A DNA stretch of 64,000 nucleotides from Pseudomonadota bacterium (GCA_021324755.1 JAJPIL010000028.1:1-64000), one strand, 5' to 3'; counted from the first letter of the stretch, positions 34,379 through 44,196 are shown. Notes: generated from the letters alone by a model not told the origin. Translations and numbers: made by a program.

Positions 34379-35611
34379 ATGGGTGAAGCTTGGATAATCG
34401 ACGCAGTTCGAACTCCTCGTGGCATCGGTAAAAAAGGTAAAGGCGCGCTTTCGGACGTTCATCCGCAGGAACTTTTCGCTCAATGCCTGAACGCGCTTCG
34501 CAGTCGCAACGCTTTTGAGCCTGACGAGATCGACGACGTGGTGTGCGGGTGTGTCTCGCAGGTTGGCGAACAAGGCGCATGTATCGCCCGCATGGCGGTC
34601 CTGTGCGCGGGATGGCCGATTGAACCCAGCGGGGTTACGCTCAACCGGTTCTGCGGCTCAGGGCAGCAGGCGGTTAACTTCGCTGCGATGGGCATCATGT
34701 CTGGCCAACAGGACGCGGTGATTGCGGGCGGGGTCGAAAGCATGTCGCGCTGCCCGCTGTTTAGTGACGGCGGTGGCGTGGCAGGGGAAAATCCCGACCT
34801 TCTCAAGCTTCATCCTTTGGTGCCACAGGGAATCAGCGCTGACCTAATCGCAACCTTGGAAGGCTTTAGCCGCGAAGACTGCGACCGGTTTGCGTATGAG
34901 AGTCAGATGAAGTGCAAGCGCGCGGTCGAGGAGGGTCGTTTTGCCAAAAGCCTAATTCCAGTTAGAGGAAAAGATGGCAAGGTTCTTCTGGACCGCGACG
35001 AACATCCCCGACCTTATACGACTTTGGAAGGATTGGCCAAGCTCGAGCCCGCTTTTGCCAATATTGGAGCGAGCACTTACTTGCTAGGCGACCTGACTTT
35101 TGACCAAGCTGCGCTCAAGCGTTATCCGCAGCTGCGCGAAATTCGCCACGTACACACTGCGGGCAACTCGAGCGGAATCGTCGACGGCGCTGGGGCGCTG
35201 TTACTAGCCTCGCCACAGTGGGCACGGGCGCGAGGACTTAAACCACGAGCACGGGTGCGAGCGATGGCAACCTGCGGCTCCGAGCCCGTGATAATGCTGA
35301 CCGGACCTGTCGAAGCCACAAGGCGATGCCTAAAGCGAGCAGGAATGACGATAAACGACATCGACCTGTTCGAGATTAATGAAGCTTTCGCGGCCGTGCC
35401 GCTTAAAGTGATGCGCGACCTCGAGATCGACCCCGAGCGGGTCAATGTAAACGGAGGCGCGATCGCCTTGGGTCACCCCCTGGGAGCAACCGGTGCGATG
35501 CTGCTCGGTACGCTGCTGGACGAGATGGAGCGTCGCGACAAGGCCACGGGACTTGTCACGATGTGTATCGGCGGCGGAATGGGAATCGCCACGATCATTG
35601 AGCGCTTCTAA
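34379..35611 (+). CDS. Thiolase (acetyl-CoA acyltransferase)
   Basis: 410-residue thiolase with all catalytic motifs: Cys92 (nucleophile, NRFCGSGQQ), His366 (GHPLGATGA) and Cys396 (CIGGGMG). Family members either cleave 3-ketoacyl-CoA in beta-oxidation or condense acetyl-CoA. Its position beside an acyl-CoA dehydrogenase/kinase pair favours the degradative role. ATG 34379 is the first in-frame start; the 284-nt gap upstream suggests its own promoter. Confidence 0.9.
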   Translation: MGEAWIIDAVRTPRGIGKKGKGALSDVHPQELFAQCLNALRSRNAFEPDEIDDVVCGCVSQVGEQGACIARMAVLCAGWPIEPSGVTLNRFCGSGQQAVNFAAMGIMSGQQDAVIAGGVESMSRCPLFSDGGGVAGENPDLLKLHPLVPQGISADLIATLEGFSREDCDRFAYESQMKCKRAVEEGRFAKSLIPVRGKDGKVLLDRDEHPRPYTTLEGLAKLEPAFANIGASTYLLGDLTFDQAALKRYPQLREIRHVHTAGNSSGIVDGAGALLLASPQWARARGLKPRARVRAMATCGSEPVIMLTGPVEATRRCLKRAGMTINDIDLFEINEAFAAVPLKVMRDLEIDPERVNVNGGAIALGHPLGATGAMLLGTLLDEMERRDKATGLVTMCIGGGMGIATIIERF

Positions 35612-35969
35612 ACCAACTGCGTATTGCCTGTGCAGATGTCGCCGCGATATCTAGGTCGTCTGTTTTCGCCAAGCTAGCAAAGGCGGACACTAAGGAGTCC
35701 GTCTTGTTACGCCCGTCGTTGCTAGCGGGCTTTCACGGATAAGTCCTAAGGGGGCTTTAATTTGTGAGGAAAAAACCGAAAAAGCTTACGCGCGTTTTGG
35801 AGCGCAAACACTGGAGTTCGAGAGGGAGGGAGAGAGCCCAATATTGACTGCGTAATGGATCGCTCGCTAGTAGTGAAAACTGCCGTAAGCTGATTTTTTC
35901 CCCGCACCGCCAGTTTGCTCCGGTCATGACGAGCCTATTGGCAGCGGGTCGACCGCTTCGAAAATCACT
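35612..35969. other. Intergenic region before the ABC-transporter locus
   Basis: 358 nt without a supportable gene. It contains a promoter-like pair (35845-35873, separate entry) and A/T-rich flanks. A GGAC/GTCC inverted repeat near 35687 is weak. Confidence 0.4.
35845..35873 (+). promoter_or_regulatory. Candidate sigma-70 promoter of the ABC/GldG/DUF4340 locus
   Basis: TTGACT at 35845-35850 is separated by 17 nt from CTAGTA (35868-35873), close to a sigma-70 -35/-10 pair. The -10 side continues as CTAGTAGTGAAAACT, nearly identical to a stretch in front of the radical SAM gene at 52850. The first codon of the ATPase gene is 97 nt away. The call is from pattern alone. Confidence 0.4.
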
Positions 35970-36749
35970 ATGATCGAGGTAAAAGGCCTTACAAAATCTT
36001 ACGGTGACTTTCTCGCCATCAAGGATGTCTCATTTACCGCCGAGTCCGGCGAGATTCTCGGCTTTTTGGGCCCGAACGGAGCCGGCAAAACGACCACGAT
36101 GCGTATTCTTACGGGCTTTATGCCCGCTACGTCCGGCACGGTGCTGATCGACGGGCTAGATATCCTGACCAACTCGCTCGAGGCTCGACGCAGAATCGGC
36201 TACCTTCCCGAAAATCCGCCAGTTTACTATGACATGCGGGTCGAGGGCTATTTGCGCTTTGTCGCTAAGCTCAAGGGTGTTCAGCGACAGTCGCTTGATG
36301 AGGCCGTCGAGCTAGCGATCAGCCGGTGTGGGCTCGAAGACGTGAGGTACAGGATCTGTGGGCAGCTGTCCAAGGGATACAAACAACGCGTAGGACTCGC
36401 TGCAGCTATCATTCACAATCCTTCGGTGATGATCTTGGACGAGCCGACGATCGGTCTTGACCCGCGTCAGATTATAGAGATTCGCAAACTCATACGTGAA
36501 CTTGCCAAAGAGCGTACCGTCGTGCTCTCAACGCACATCCTTCCTGAGGTCTCCCAAATCTGTCAGAAGGTCGTGATTATTAATGACGGTCGGGTCGTGC
36601 TCGAGAAGCGGCTCGATGAGATTTCGAAGGAAGGTTCTCTCGAGGACGTCTTTCTAAGGGCAATCGCTAAGGAGAGCACTGGCGGGCTGCTGGCAGAAGC
36701 CGAATTGGAGGAAGTGGAGGCAGGGCGCAGTACATCGGGATCTCTGTGA
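35970..36749 (+). CDS. ABC-2 transporter ATPase (GldA-like)
   Basis: 259 residues. Walker A GPNGAGKT at 34-41, signature LSKGYKQRVGLAAAI, Walker B VMILDEPTIGLDP, H-loop VLSTHIL. Four genes (ATPase, permease, GldG-like, DUF4340) run on one strand with short gaps (7, 28 and 35 nt). In Bacteroidetes GldA/F/G are required for gliding; the same arrangement is widespread in non-gliding deltaproteobacteria, so motility should not be assumed. Confidence 0.9.
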   Translation: MIEVKGLTKSYGDFLAIKDVSFTAESGEILGFLGPNGAGKTTTMRILTGFMPATSGTVLIDGLDILTNSLEARRRIGYLPENPPVYYDMRVEGYLRFVAKLKGVQRQSLDEAVELAISRCGLEDVRYRICGQLSKGYKQRVGLAAAIIHNPSVMILDEPTIGLDPRQIIEIRKLIRELAKERTVVLSTHILPEVSQICQKVVIINDGRVVLEKRLDEISKEGSLEDVFLRAIAKESTGGLLAEAELEEVEAGRSTSGSL

Positions 36750-36756
36750 AGCAGCG

Positions 36757-37530
36757 ATGAGAAACACGCTCACTATAGCTGGACGCGAACTTCAGGCGTA
36801 CTTCGTACAACCTGTTGCTTATGTAGTAATGACGGTGTTTTTGCTGCTTGGCGGATGGTTTTTCTTCGCTCTGCTGCGAAGGTTCGAGCTCGTGCTCGAA
36901 ATGTACGCCGCTTTGCGCAGCACCTCCGGCATGGAGAGTCTCAACCTCAACCAGGCCGTGATCGAGCCGTTGCTTCATAATCTAGCGGTGGTGCTAGTTA
37001 TCCTGGTTCCCGCAATAACGATGCGGACGTTTGCCGAGGAAAAGCGCACGGGGACTTACGAGCTTTTGCTTACCTCTCCGATAAGAATTGGAGAGCTGGT
37101 CGCGGGCAAGTTTTTGGCTGCGGCCCTATTCGTACTGCTGATGGTGTTGCTCGCGGGAATTTTTCCGTTAATCCTCGTTATTTTTGGCAATCCAGAAGTC
37201 CCGGTCATGGTCTCGGGATATCTCGGCCTGGCTTTCGTAGCATTATGCTTTGTGTCCGTGGGTTTATTTACCAGCTCACTTACAAGTAACCAAATCATCG
37301 CCGCCATCAGCTGTTTTGGAGCCTTACTGCTCCTTTACGTTATCTCTTGGCCTGCGGAGGCCGGAGAGGTGGAGTTTGCGGGGCTTCTGCGTTATCTGTC
37401 TTTGCCAGAACACTTCTCTCAGATGGCCAGAGGGGTGATAAGCACCCAAGACATCGTGTATTTTTTAAGTCTGATCGCGATAGCGTTGTTTCTCACCCAG
37501 CGTTCGGCCGAGTCAGTGCGCTGGCGCTGA
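36757..37530 (+). CDS. ABC-2 transporter permease (GldF-like)
   Basis: 257 residues with six hydrophobic segments and no soluble domain. The conserved ABC-2 stretch EEKRTGTYELLLTSPIRIGELVAGKFLAA lies after the second helix. ATG 36757 lies 7 nt after the ATPase. It should form the membrane channel with the ATPase at 35970; the exported substrate is unknown. Confidence 0.88.
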   Translation: MRNTLTIAGRELQAYFVQPVAYVVMTVFLLLGGWFFFALLRRFELVLEMYAALRSTSGMESLNLNQAVIEPLLHNLAVVLVILVPAITMRTFAEEKRTGTYELLLTSPIRIGELVAGKFLAAALFVLLMVLLAGIFPLILVIFGNPEVPVMVSGYLGLAFVALCFVSVGLFTSSLTSNQIIAAISCFGALLLLYVISWPAEAGEVEFAGLLRYLSLPEHFSQMARGVISTQDIVYFLSLIAIALFLTQRSAESVRWR

Positions 37531-37558
37531 AACACGGCGTCCCTGAGTCGATTAAGCT

Positions 37559-39136
37559 ATGGAGCGAAGTGCGTCTTTAGCCGGACTAATTGGTCTTGTC
37601 TGCTTAATCTTTGGGCTCATCGACTACTTTATCGCCTCGAGTTTCGTCTTTTTCGCGGCGCTCAACCTAATATTCGGCGTTGGCTGCATTCTAATTTGGC
37701 TCAGCGCGAATCGCCGGGCTTTGACCTCGATGTTTGGCAGCCGCAAGGCCAAGCATGGCGCCAACACCGTGGTTTATACGGCTGCCGTGATCGGCATCCT
37801 GGTTGCCGTTAACTATATCGCCTCTCAACACGAGTATCGCTTCGACCTCACGGAAGAGCGGATATTCAGCCTGTCACCGCAATCGGTAAAGGTAGTTCAA
37901 AGCCTTAAAAAACCACTGAAGCTTTACGGGTTTTTCGAAGGCGGGGTAAATCCGCGAGCTCGAAGTTTGTACGAGCGGTATGCATACGCTTCGCCCCTGG
38001 TGAGCTATGAAATTATCGATCCTGAGCGCCATCCAGAGCTCGCTGAGCGGTTTAAGGTCACGCTGATGGGAACCACGCACATTCAGTATGGCGGCGATCA
38101 GGGTATCGGAACTAACGTAACCGACCTGAGCGAAAGCGCGATAACCAACGCGATCATCAAGGTAAGCCAGGGCGAAACGAAAACCGCTTGCTTTCTCGAG
38201 GGCCACGGCGAAGCGGATATCGACGACGCCCAGCATAACGGCGGCTTCGCTTTCGTGCGCCAAGCGCTGGAAGGCGAAGCCTACAAGATAAAGAAGGTGC
38301 TTCTCGCCACAGAGCCAACGGTTCCCAAAGATTGCAACGTGATGGTGATCGCGGGACCGGAAAAAGCTCTCCTGCCGCAAGAGCTCGACGAGCTTTCCAA
38401 TTACCTAAAAAGCGGGGGAAACTTGCTCGTGCTTCTAAGGCCTCCCCGGCCAGACATGCCGATCGACGAGAGCGGACTGGTCAAACTGTTGGACCAATGG
38501 GGAGTTAAGGCGGGCAACGACATAATCGTCGACCAGGTCATTCGGCTTTTCGCGGGACCGGCGCTTGGCTTAAGCCCGATCGTTCAGGATTACAACCCCT
38601 CCCAGCCAATCACTCAAAACTTTACTCAACGAACGGTCTTTCCGATGACGCGCTCGGTGGAACCAGAAGACCATACCAAGCCCGGTCTTCACGTGACGTG
38701 GCTTGCGCGTACGAGCAAATCCTCTTGGGCCGAGACCGACCTGGATGGGATTTTCAAACGCCAGGAAGCGTCGCTTGGACCTGAAGACCACAAGGGGCCT
38801 GTCACGGTGTGTGACGCTGTCGAGGCCGACCTCGATCATGCCGGCGGTACGAGCACGAACAAGGCTGGAAAGGCGCGGATGGTAGTTTGCGGCAGCACAG
38901 AGTTCGCGGACAACCAGCACTTCAACGATTTTTACAACCGCGACTTTTTCATGAACAGCGTTGACTGGCTAACGGGTCAAGTCAATGAGATCTCGATCCG
39001 TCCGCGCACCCTTCGTGCTTCTCGGTTTAGGCTTACGGTGGCCCAGTTCGCCATTGTGTTCGCGCTATCGGTACTGCTCCTCCCAGAGCTGCTCCTGATC
39101 ACAGGTATCGTCGTGTGGTGGAAGCGGCGCAACTAA
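37559..39136 (+). CDS. GldG-like ABC-transporter auxiliary protein
   Basis: 525 residues of the ABC_transp_aux (GldG) family. Two N-terminal helices (about 8-50) and one around 70-85 precede a large extracytoplasmic domain. Family stretches are HEYRFDLTEERIFSLSPQSVKVV and TACFLEGHGEADIDD. A C-terminal anchor (FAIVFALSVLLLPELLLITGIVVWW) ends the protein. Directly downstream of the permease and ahead of the DUF4340 protein. Function of this family outside Bacteroidetes is undescribed. Confidence 0.88.
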   Translation: MERSASLAGLIGLVCLIFGLIDYFIASSFVFFAALNLIFGVGCILIWLSANRRALTSMFGSRKAKHGANTVVYTAAVIGILVAVNYIASQHEYRFDLTEERIFSLSPQSVKVVQSLKKPLKLYGFFEGGVNPRARSLYERYAYASPLVSYEIIDPERHPELAERFKVTLMGTTHIQYGGDQGIGTNVTDLSESAITNAIIKVSQGETKTACFLEGHGEADIDDAQHNGGFAFVRQALEGEAYKIKKVLLATEPTVPKDCNVMVIAGPEKALLPQELDELSNYLKSGGNLLVLLRPPRPDMPIDESGLVKLLDQWGVKAGNDIIVDQVIRLFAGPALGLSPIVQDYNPSQPITQNFTQRTVFPMTRSVEPEDHTKPGLHVTWLARTSKSSWAETDLDGIFKRQEASLGPEDHKGPVTVCDAVEADLDHAGGTSTNKAGKARMVVCGSTEFADNQHFNDFYNRDFFMNSVDWLTGQVNEISIRPRTLRASRFRLTVAQFAIVFALSVLLLPELLLITGIVVWWKRRN

Positions 39137-39171
39137 AGTCCACTTACGCTCGTTTCTGAATCCCTAGGCCT

Positions 39172-40608
39172 ATGCAGTTTCGCAACACGGTCATCGCCTT
39201 GATACTTCTGGCTTTGATCGGTGGCTACGCCTACTACACAAGCCGCCATCCGAGCTCTTCTGAGGGCAAGCCTCTTCTTCACGTTAAACCTGAGGATATC
39301 GCCAAGATCGACCTACGCTATCCCGACCGCGAAATCGAACTAGAGTTAAACCGCGAAGGCAAATGGACGATCACAAAGCCGCTGCGAGTCGACGCCGACC
39401 AAACCACGGCTTCGTCGCTGGCGCGCGATATCGCCAATGTCGAGGTGCGAAAGACGATCCTGGAGAATGCAAAAGATCTCGCGCCATTCGGCCTTGACCG
39501 TCCAAAGGCCGTAGTCACGATTACGTTGAAGAACAACAAGCAATTACCAGCGATCGAGGTGGGCAAAAGTACTCCAGTAGGCTTCTCTACTTACATCAAA
39601 ACGGCCGACAAGCCGACCGTTTTTTTAACCTCTTCTACTTTTGCTAGCGAGGTGACCAAAAACCTCGACGATCTTCGCGACCGAACGCTGATCGCCGCCT
39701 CTAACGACCAGGTGAACAAGATTGTACTCGAGCGACCGTCGCAACCTAAAATCGAGCTCGAAAAGCACGACGGAGAATGGAAAATCGTCGCGCCCCGCGC
39801 TTATCCGGCCGACTCGAGCGAAGTGGCAAGCTTCGTCGGGACGCTCACCGGAGGTCGAATCGACCGCTTCGTAAGCGACGCGCCAAAGAACCTGGCCGAC
39901 TACGGCCTTGACAAGCCCCAGCTTACGGTCTCGATCTACGTGGCCAAGGACAAGACGCCTCAAACCCTTGAGTTCGGCAAAGCGACTAGTACAAACGGCA
40001 CTAACGGTTATTACGCAAAACGGGCGTCAAGCGAGTCTGTCTATACTGTTCCTGACTGGATCTTCAAAGATATCAACAAACAGGTCAACGACTTTCGCGA
40101 CAAGACCGTCCTTGCCTTCGACCCGTCAAAAGTGGGCAAGGTTGAGATACAAAACGGCACTCAGAAATTTACGCTTGAACAGGATAAAGATGGAAAGTGG
40201 CGAATTGAAAATGGGGTGTCCGAGCCTGCCGACAACGGCTTGGTAATTCAGTTCCTCAGCAATCTGCGCAACCTCAAAGGAAACGCGATCGTCGCTGAGC
40301 CGGCTCAAAACTTAAAAGACTTTGGCCTCGACCAACCCGCCATGCAACTTGCGTTGAGCGATACCGCCGGCAAATCCATTGGATCGGTCAAACTGGGCAA
40401 GGTGCCTGAGTCCCAAACTGCTGCAGCGAGCACTAGTGGCGCGGCCTCGCCTACGCCTACGCCCGCCGCGCCAACGTACGATTACTATGCTACGTCGAGC
40501 GGCACTCAAGCCGTATTCAAGATCGAAAGCTACAGTTTCGACGACCTGAACAAAACGCCTGACCAACTCAAGGCGAAACCTGCAAGCGCCGCTAGCAAGA
40601 AGAGCTGA
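39172..40608 (+). CDS. DUF4340 domain-containing protein
   Basis: 478 residues with a single N-terminal hydrophobic helix (TVIALILLALIGGYAYY) that should anchor it, and a long extracytoplasmic part. It has repeated DUF4340-type blocks: 'Asp/Glu-Ile-x-Lys-Ile-Asp-Leu' starts, then FGLDRPKAVVTI, YGLDKPQLTVSI and FGLDQPAMQLAL, at least three repeats. The C-terminal region has a Thr/Ser/Pro-rich linker (about 420-445). Last of the four-gene locus; it likely works with the GldG-like protein at the membrane. Confidence 0.87.
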   Translation: MQFRNTVIALILLALIGGYAYYTSRHPSSSEGKPLLHVKPEDIAKIDLRYPDREIELELNREGKWTITKPLRVDADQTTASSLARDIANVEVRKTILENAKDLAPFGLDRPKAVVTITLKNNKQLPAIEVGKSTPVGFSTYIKTADKPTVFLTSSTFASEVTKNLDDLRDRTLIAASNDQVNKIVLERPSQPKIELEKHDGEWKIVAPRAYPADSSEVASFVGTLTGGRIDRFVSDAPKNLADYGLDKPQLTVSIYVAKDKTPQTLEFGKATSTNGTNGYYAKRASSESVYTVPDWIFKDINKQVNDFRDKTVLAFDPSKVGKVEIQNGTQKFTLEQDKDGKWRIENGVSEPADNGLVIQFLSNLRNLKGNAIVAEPAQNLKDFGLDQPAMQLALSDTAGKSIGSVKLGKVPESQTAAASTSGAASPTPTPAAPTYDYYATSSGTQAVFKIESYSFDDLNKTPDQLKAKPASAASKKS

Positions 40609-40785
40609 TAGCTTCTCGCTTTTCTACGAAACGAGCTCAGTAAAACTCTGCTGGGCTGACGGCAGACCTAAGAGGGAAACTCGTCTACGCAGCTTTAGCC
40701 GAACGCTTATCGGGCCCGACCGGCTTGTGCCTCTTAAACGATTTTCGACTGAGCAAATTTAAAACGATTCCGAGCGCTGCTGGCT

Positions 40786-41175
40786 TTACCCTTCCGCGAT
40801 TACGTAAGCGATAGCATAGGATACCGTGTGCGAGATGCTCAGGTGCATCGTCTTGATGTTTCGCTGTCTTGCAAGCGCAGCCGCTTTACCTGACAAAACG
40901 ATTTGCGGCGGCTTACCTGCCTCGCGAACGATTTCGAAATCTCGCCAGCCAGCCTGCCGTCCCCATCCAGTACCGAGCGCTTTCATCGCGGCCTCCTTGG
41001 CTGCAAAACGTGCAGCGTAGCTCTGAAAGCGGGCCACGCCGCGCGATTCGCAATATCGCACTTCTCGCTCGGTGAAAACTCTAAATCGTAAACGCTCCCC
41101 CACGCCAGGCGATTCCAAAGCGCGACGGACTCGTTCCACTTCGATTAGGTCTATGCCAGTGCCTAAAATCGCCAC
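40786..41175 (-). CDS. acpS: Holo-[acyl-carrier-protein] synthase
   Basis: 129 residues. Transfers the 4'-phosphopantetheine of CoA to apo-ACP. Asp9 in GTGIDLIEVERV and Glu61 in ARFAAKEAAMKAL are the metal-binding/catalytic residues. GTG start at 41175. It lies convergent with the DUF4340 gene and upstream of nothing in its own direction. Confidence 0.95.
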   Translation of the reverse strand: MAILGTGIDLIEVERVRRALESPGVGERLRFRVFTEREVRYCESRGVARFQSYAARFAAKEAAMKALGTGWGRQAGWRDFEIVREAGKPPQIVLSGKAAALARQRNIKTMHLSISHTVSYAIAYVIAEG

Positions 41176-41418
41176 CGTTTAATCGCCCCCGTTCCAGGAC
41201 ACGCGTTAGCCGCGCCAGTTAGAAATCATCGAGTTAAAAATCATTATGTCAGGCGATTGCGAAAGCATATAAAATCCCGGACCGTCTAGACTCCGAAAAG
41301 TTACCACCTTGCAAGACAATCTCAACGGGCACTTCCAACCCCAAAAGCGTTACCTTGCTCCCGCTGCACAATGACTATATCCTCGGTGGATGAGAGCGCG
41401 TTTAGGTTGGAAGAGATT

Positions 41419-41652
41419 ATGGCGAAGCTCAGAACAACAGTTAACAAAGACAGATGTATCTCTAGCGGAGACTGCGTTGATACCGCGCCGACAGTGTTCG
41501 CTTTCGGAGACGACGGAAAGTCCGAAGTAATCAACCAAGAAGGTGCGCCAAGAGAGACGATACTGGCGGCAGCTCGGGCGTGTCCTGTGAAAGCGATTAC
41601 AGTTGTCGACGAAGAGACGGGCGAGCAACTCTACCCACCTCGCACGAAATGA
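41419..41652 (+). CDS. [3Fe-4S]-type single-cluster ferredoxin
   Basis: 77 residues with only three usable cysteines, CISSGDC (13 and 19) and CPVKAI (55). The position of the usual second Cys of a 4Fe-4S motif is Ser/Gly, as in [3Fe-4S] ferredoxins that serve P450s and related systems. ATG 41419 follows a GGAAGAGA ribosome-binding site; a longer reading from 41371 would add a non-homologous stretch. No P450 is in the window, so its partner is unknown. Confidence 0.85.
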   Translation: MAKLRTTVNKDRCISSGDCVDTAPTVFAFGDDGKSEVINQEGAPRETILAAARACPVKAITVVDEETGEQLYPPRTK

Positions 41653-41698
41653 CGTGAATATCTCTTGCGCCACACCAGTCAGCTCTACCGCTTCTACC

Positions 41699-42712
41699 TC
41701 AGCCGAATAGATTGAGGTAGCGATGCTTTTCGCGAAACGAGCGAGCCGCTGGCTGCTCCGGCTGTTCATCGGAAGGCCCAAGGTCTAGTATCATGCACTT
41801 TACCGAGCCGCCTCCTTTGGCCATGAACTCGCTTACATTGACGCACACGGGCTCCACCCCTCGTTGTCTTATTTGCACCAGGAGTTCCTGACTTACGCCT
41901 TGCGGCATAAAGAGATAAAAGCGCCCCTCATGTTCCAACGGAAAAGCGTTAGCGGCGTACAATTCGCCATCCGGCCTCGAAATGGGGATCAGGTTTTCAC
42001 CGAAAGCAGCCTTAAGACGCTGGCGCGAATCTTCGCTTAGAGCTTCGAGAAAGGCGAGTAAAAACCGTCTTTGTGGGCCGAACGAGCACAGCGCGGTGTC
42101 GCCATGGTAGTGAGTTTCTAAGATTAATTCGAGCGGCAGGATGGGGCGGTCCTTCGCGATAGCAGACAACTCGCTCAAAGCCTCCAGCGAGGAGCGAAAG
42201 CCATAGATGCGCCGCCAGGGTGGCAGTCCCCAACGTAACACAAAGCGCTGCTTTTCGATTCGCCCATAGGTGAAGAGCATGAAGTCACCAGCGGGGAAAA
42301 AGTCAGCTTCGCCTTCAAACCGCGCGCAAATTTCCTGCGTCTGGTAGCCCAGCCCTGACATAAAGCTCCGGTATACGTCGCGCTCCCCAGCTCGAGTGGG
42401 CACGAGGTTCGACAAGTAAAAACGCTTCTCAAGATTGGAGATGGCGGTCTTTTTGTTTGGATCTCGCGCAGACAACGGGTACAAGAAGCCTGCGTTAGCT
42501 GGGTAGACCAGCCCAGTCAGCTTAGGATTCGGGGGAATTACCAATACGTCGACGCCATGGTCGAGCAACACGCGAGCCAGCTGATGCCATTGCTGGCGAG
42601 CAAGCTTTGCGTTGACCCGCTTTTTCAGTCCCAGCCAGTTTCTGGTATGAGGGTTGGCTCCGCCTCGCACCGAAAAGTAGCGCGGATCACCCATCGCGAT
42701 AGTTCTCGTCAC
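41699..42712 (-). CDS. Guanidino-modifying enzyme (amidinotransferase/DDAH superfamily)
   Basis: 337 residues with the pentein fold signature of the arginine deiminase/amidinotransferase superfamily. Candidates for the catalytic set are Glu135/Asp137 (FEGEADFFPAG), His203 (HYHGD) and the nucleophile Cys306 (KGGGSVKCMIL). It is shorter than arginine deiminase and closest in layout to dimethylargininase or amidinotransferase-like proteins; the substrate is not assignable. GTG start at 42712 with GGAGG 8 nt upstream. Convergent with the ferredoxin gene. Confidence 0.75.
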   Translation of the reverse strand: MTRTIAMGDPRYFSVRGGANPHTRNWLGLKKRVNAKLARQQWHQLARVLLDHGVDVLVIPPNPKLTGLVYPANAGFLYPLSARDPNKKTAISNLEKRFYLSNLVPTRAGERDVYRSFMSGLGYQTQEICARFEGEADFFPAGDFMLFTYGRIEKQRFVLRWGLPPWRRIYGFRSSLEALSELSAIAKDRPILPLELILETHYHGDTALCSFGPQRRFLLAFLEALSEDSRQRLKAAFGENLIPISRPDGELYAANAFPLEHEGRFYLFMPQGVSQELLVQIRQRGVEPVCVNVSEFMAKGGGSVKCMILDLGPSDEQPEQPAARSFREKHRYLNLFG

Positions 42713-42982
42713 TCAAAAATCCTCCGTGCTGAGGTCGCTTCTGAGAGTTTTACCGACGTCCCGTTTTGGCTTGACCTGGATTGGGCTTTGAGCACATTTC
42801 CTATTAAAATTGAGAGAGCAAAATCTTGCGAGTAATTTGGACCTATCAGGACCATTTTGCGGCGCGGCGTGTTGGGCAACGTTGCTGAAAACGCGTAAGC
42901 TTTAGTTACGCTTGGATGCCTACCATCGCATCCCAGGGAGTTTCAGGAAAAAGAAATTTAATAAGCGGCAAGGTATCGGCTT

Positions 42983-44125
42983 ATGATTGACTTTGAGCTA
43001 ACGGAAGAACAACGGGAACTTAAAACTTTGGCCCGAAGGTTTGCGGAAAAGGAAATCATTCCGCGCGCCCGCGAATACGATATCAACGCAACCTTTCCGC
43101 GCGACGTATGCGAGAAGGCTTTCGAAGCTGGCTTGATGAATCTGCTGGTGCCAAAAGAGCTCGGCGGACCTGGTCTTGGCGTGCTCGACAGCTGCATCAT
43201 AGGCGAAGAGCTCAATTACGGCTGCGCCGGAATCGCGGGAGCGATTGCAGCTAACGAGCTGGCGACTCTGCCGCTGTTAATAGCTGGCAACGCAGAGCAA
43301 AAGCGCCGCTACCTGGGACAGCTCGTCGAGAAGCTCACGTTCGCTGCTTTCGCGATCACGGAGCCGGGTGCGGGCTCGGACGTCGCCGGAATGAGCACCA
43401 CGTATCGGCGAGAAGGCGACTACTACGTACTTAACGGCACAAAGCACTTTATTTCCAATGGCTCGCAGGCGAGCTGGTATGTGGCTTTTGCCACTGCTGA
43501 CAAGAAGCTTCGTCACAAAGGCATCTCGGCCTTTGTCTTTCCCGCGGATCTCCCAGGAATCCAGCGGCGCCGCATGCACGGCAAGCTTGGTCAGCGCGCA
43601 GGCGACACGGCGGAAATTGTGTTCGAGGATGTCCGGGTGCCCAAAGAAGCTTTGCTGGGAGAAGAAGGCGAAGGTTTTAAATACGCTATGATCACCTTCG
43701 ACCGCAGCCGTCCTTCGATCGGAGCGATCGCTACCGGTATCGCCCAGCGGGCGCTTGACGAATCGGTGAAATACGCAAAACAGCGCCAGGCCTTCGGTCA
43801 GCCGATCGCCAATTTCCAGGCGATTCAATTTATGCTTGCCGACATGGCGATTGAGATCGAGGCGATGCGCTTGCTGACGTACAAGGCTGCTTGGCTGGTC
43901 GATCAAGGCCAGACACGCAACGTGCTTTCGTCTTACGCCAAGGCTTTTGCCGCGGACGCATGTATGAGAATTACGACTGACGCCGTGCAGATCTTCGGCG
44001 GCTACGGCTATATGGACGAATTCCCGGTCCAGAAATTGATGCGCGACGCCAAGTTGCTACAAATCTACGAGGGGACCTCCCAGATCCAACGCGTGATCGT
44101 TGCGCGCCATCTTTTGCGCGATTGA
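42983..44125 (+). CDS. Acyl-CoA dehydrogenase
   Basis: 380 residues of the short/medium-chain acyl-CoA dehydrogenase group. FAD/substrate motifs AFAITEPGAGSDVAGM and FISNGSQASWYVAFA are present. Glu363 in the C-terminal YEGTSQIQR motif is the usual catalytic base, so this is a regular beta-oxidation enzyme, unlike the ACAD10/11-type enzyme at 27504. ATG 42983 is well placed. A single gene; nothing else of the pathway is adjacent. Confidence 0.92.
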   Translation: MIDFELTEEQRELKTLARRFAEKEIIPRAREYDINATFPRDVCEKAFEAGLMNLLVPKELGGPGLGVLDSCIIGEELNYGCAGIAGAIAANELATLPLLIAGNAEQKRRYLGQLVEKLTFAAFAITEPGAGSDVAGMSTTYRREGDYYVLNGTKHFISNGSQASWYVAFATADKKLRHKGISAFVFPADLPGIQRRRMHGKLGQRAGDTAEIVFEDVRVPKEALLGEEGEGFKYAMITFDRSRPSIGAIATGIAQRALDESVKYAKQRQAFGQPIANFQAIQFMLADMAIEIEAMRLLTYKAAWLVDQGQTRNVLSSYAKAFAADACMRITTDAVQIFGGYGYMDEFPVQKLMRDAKLLQIYEGTSQIQRVIVARHLLRD

Positions 44126-44196
44126 CGGCAGACCGGCCGAGGGCGGCAAGCTGGGGCGTTCCTTTTTCGAGTAACTTCCGGCAGGCAATCTCTGCC

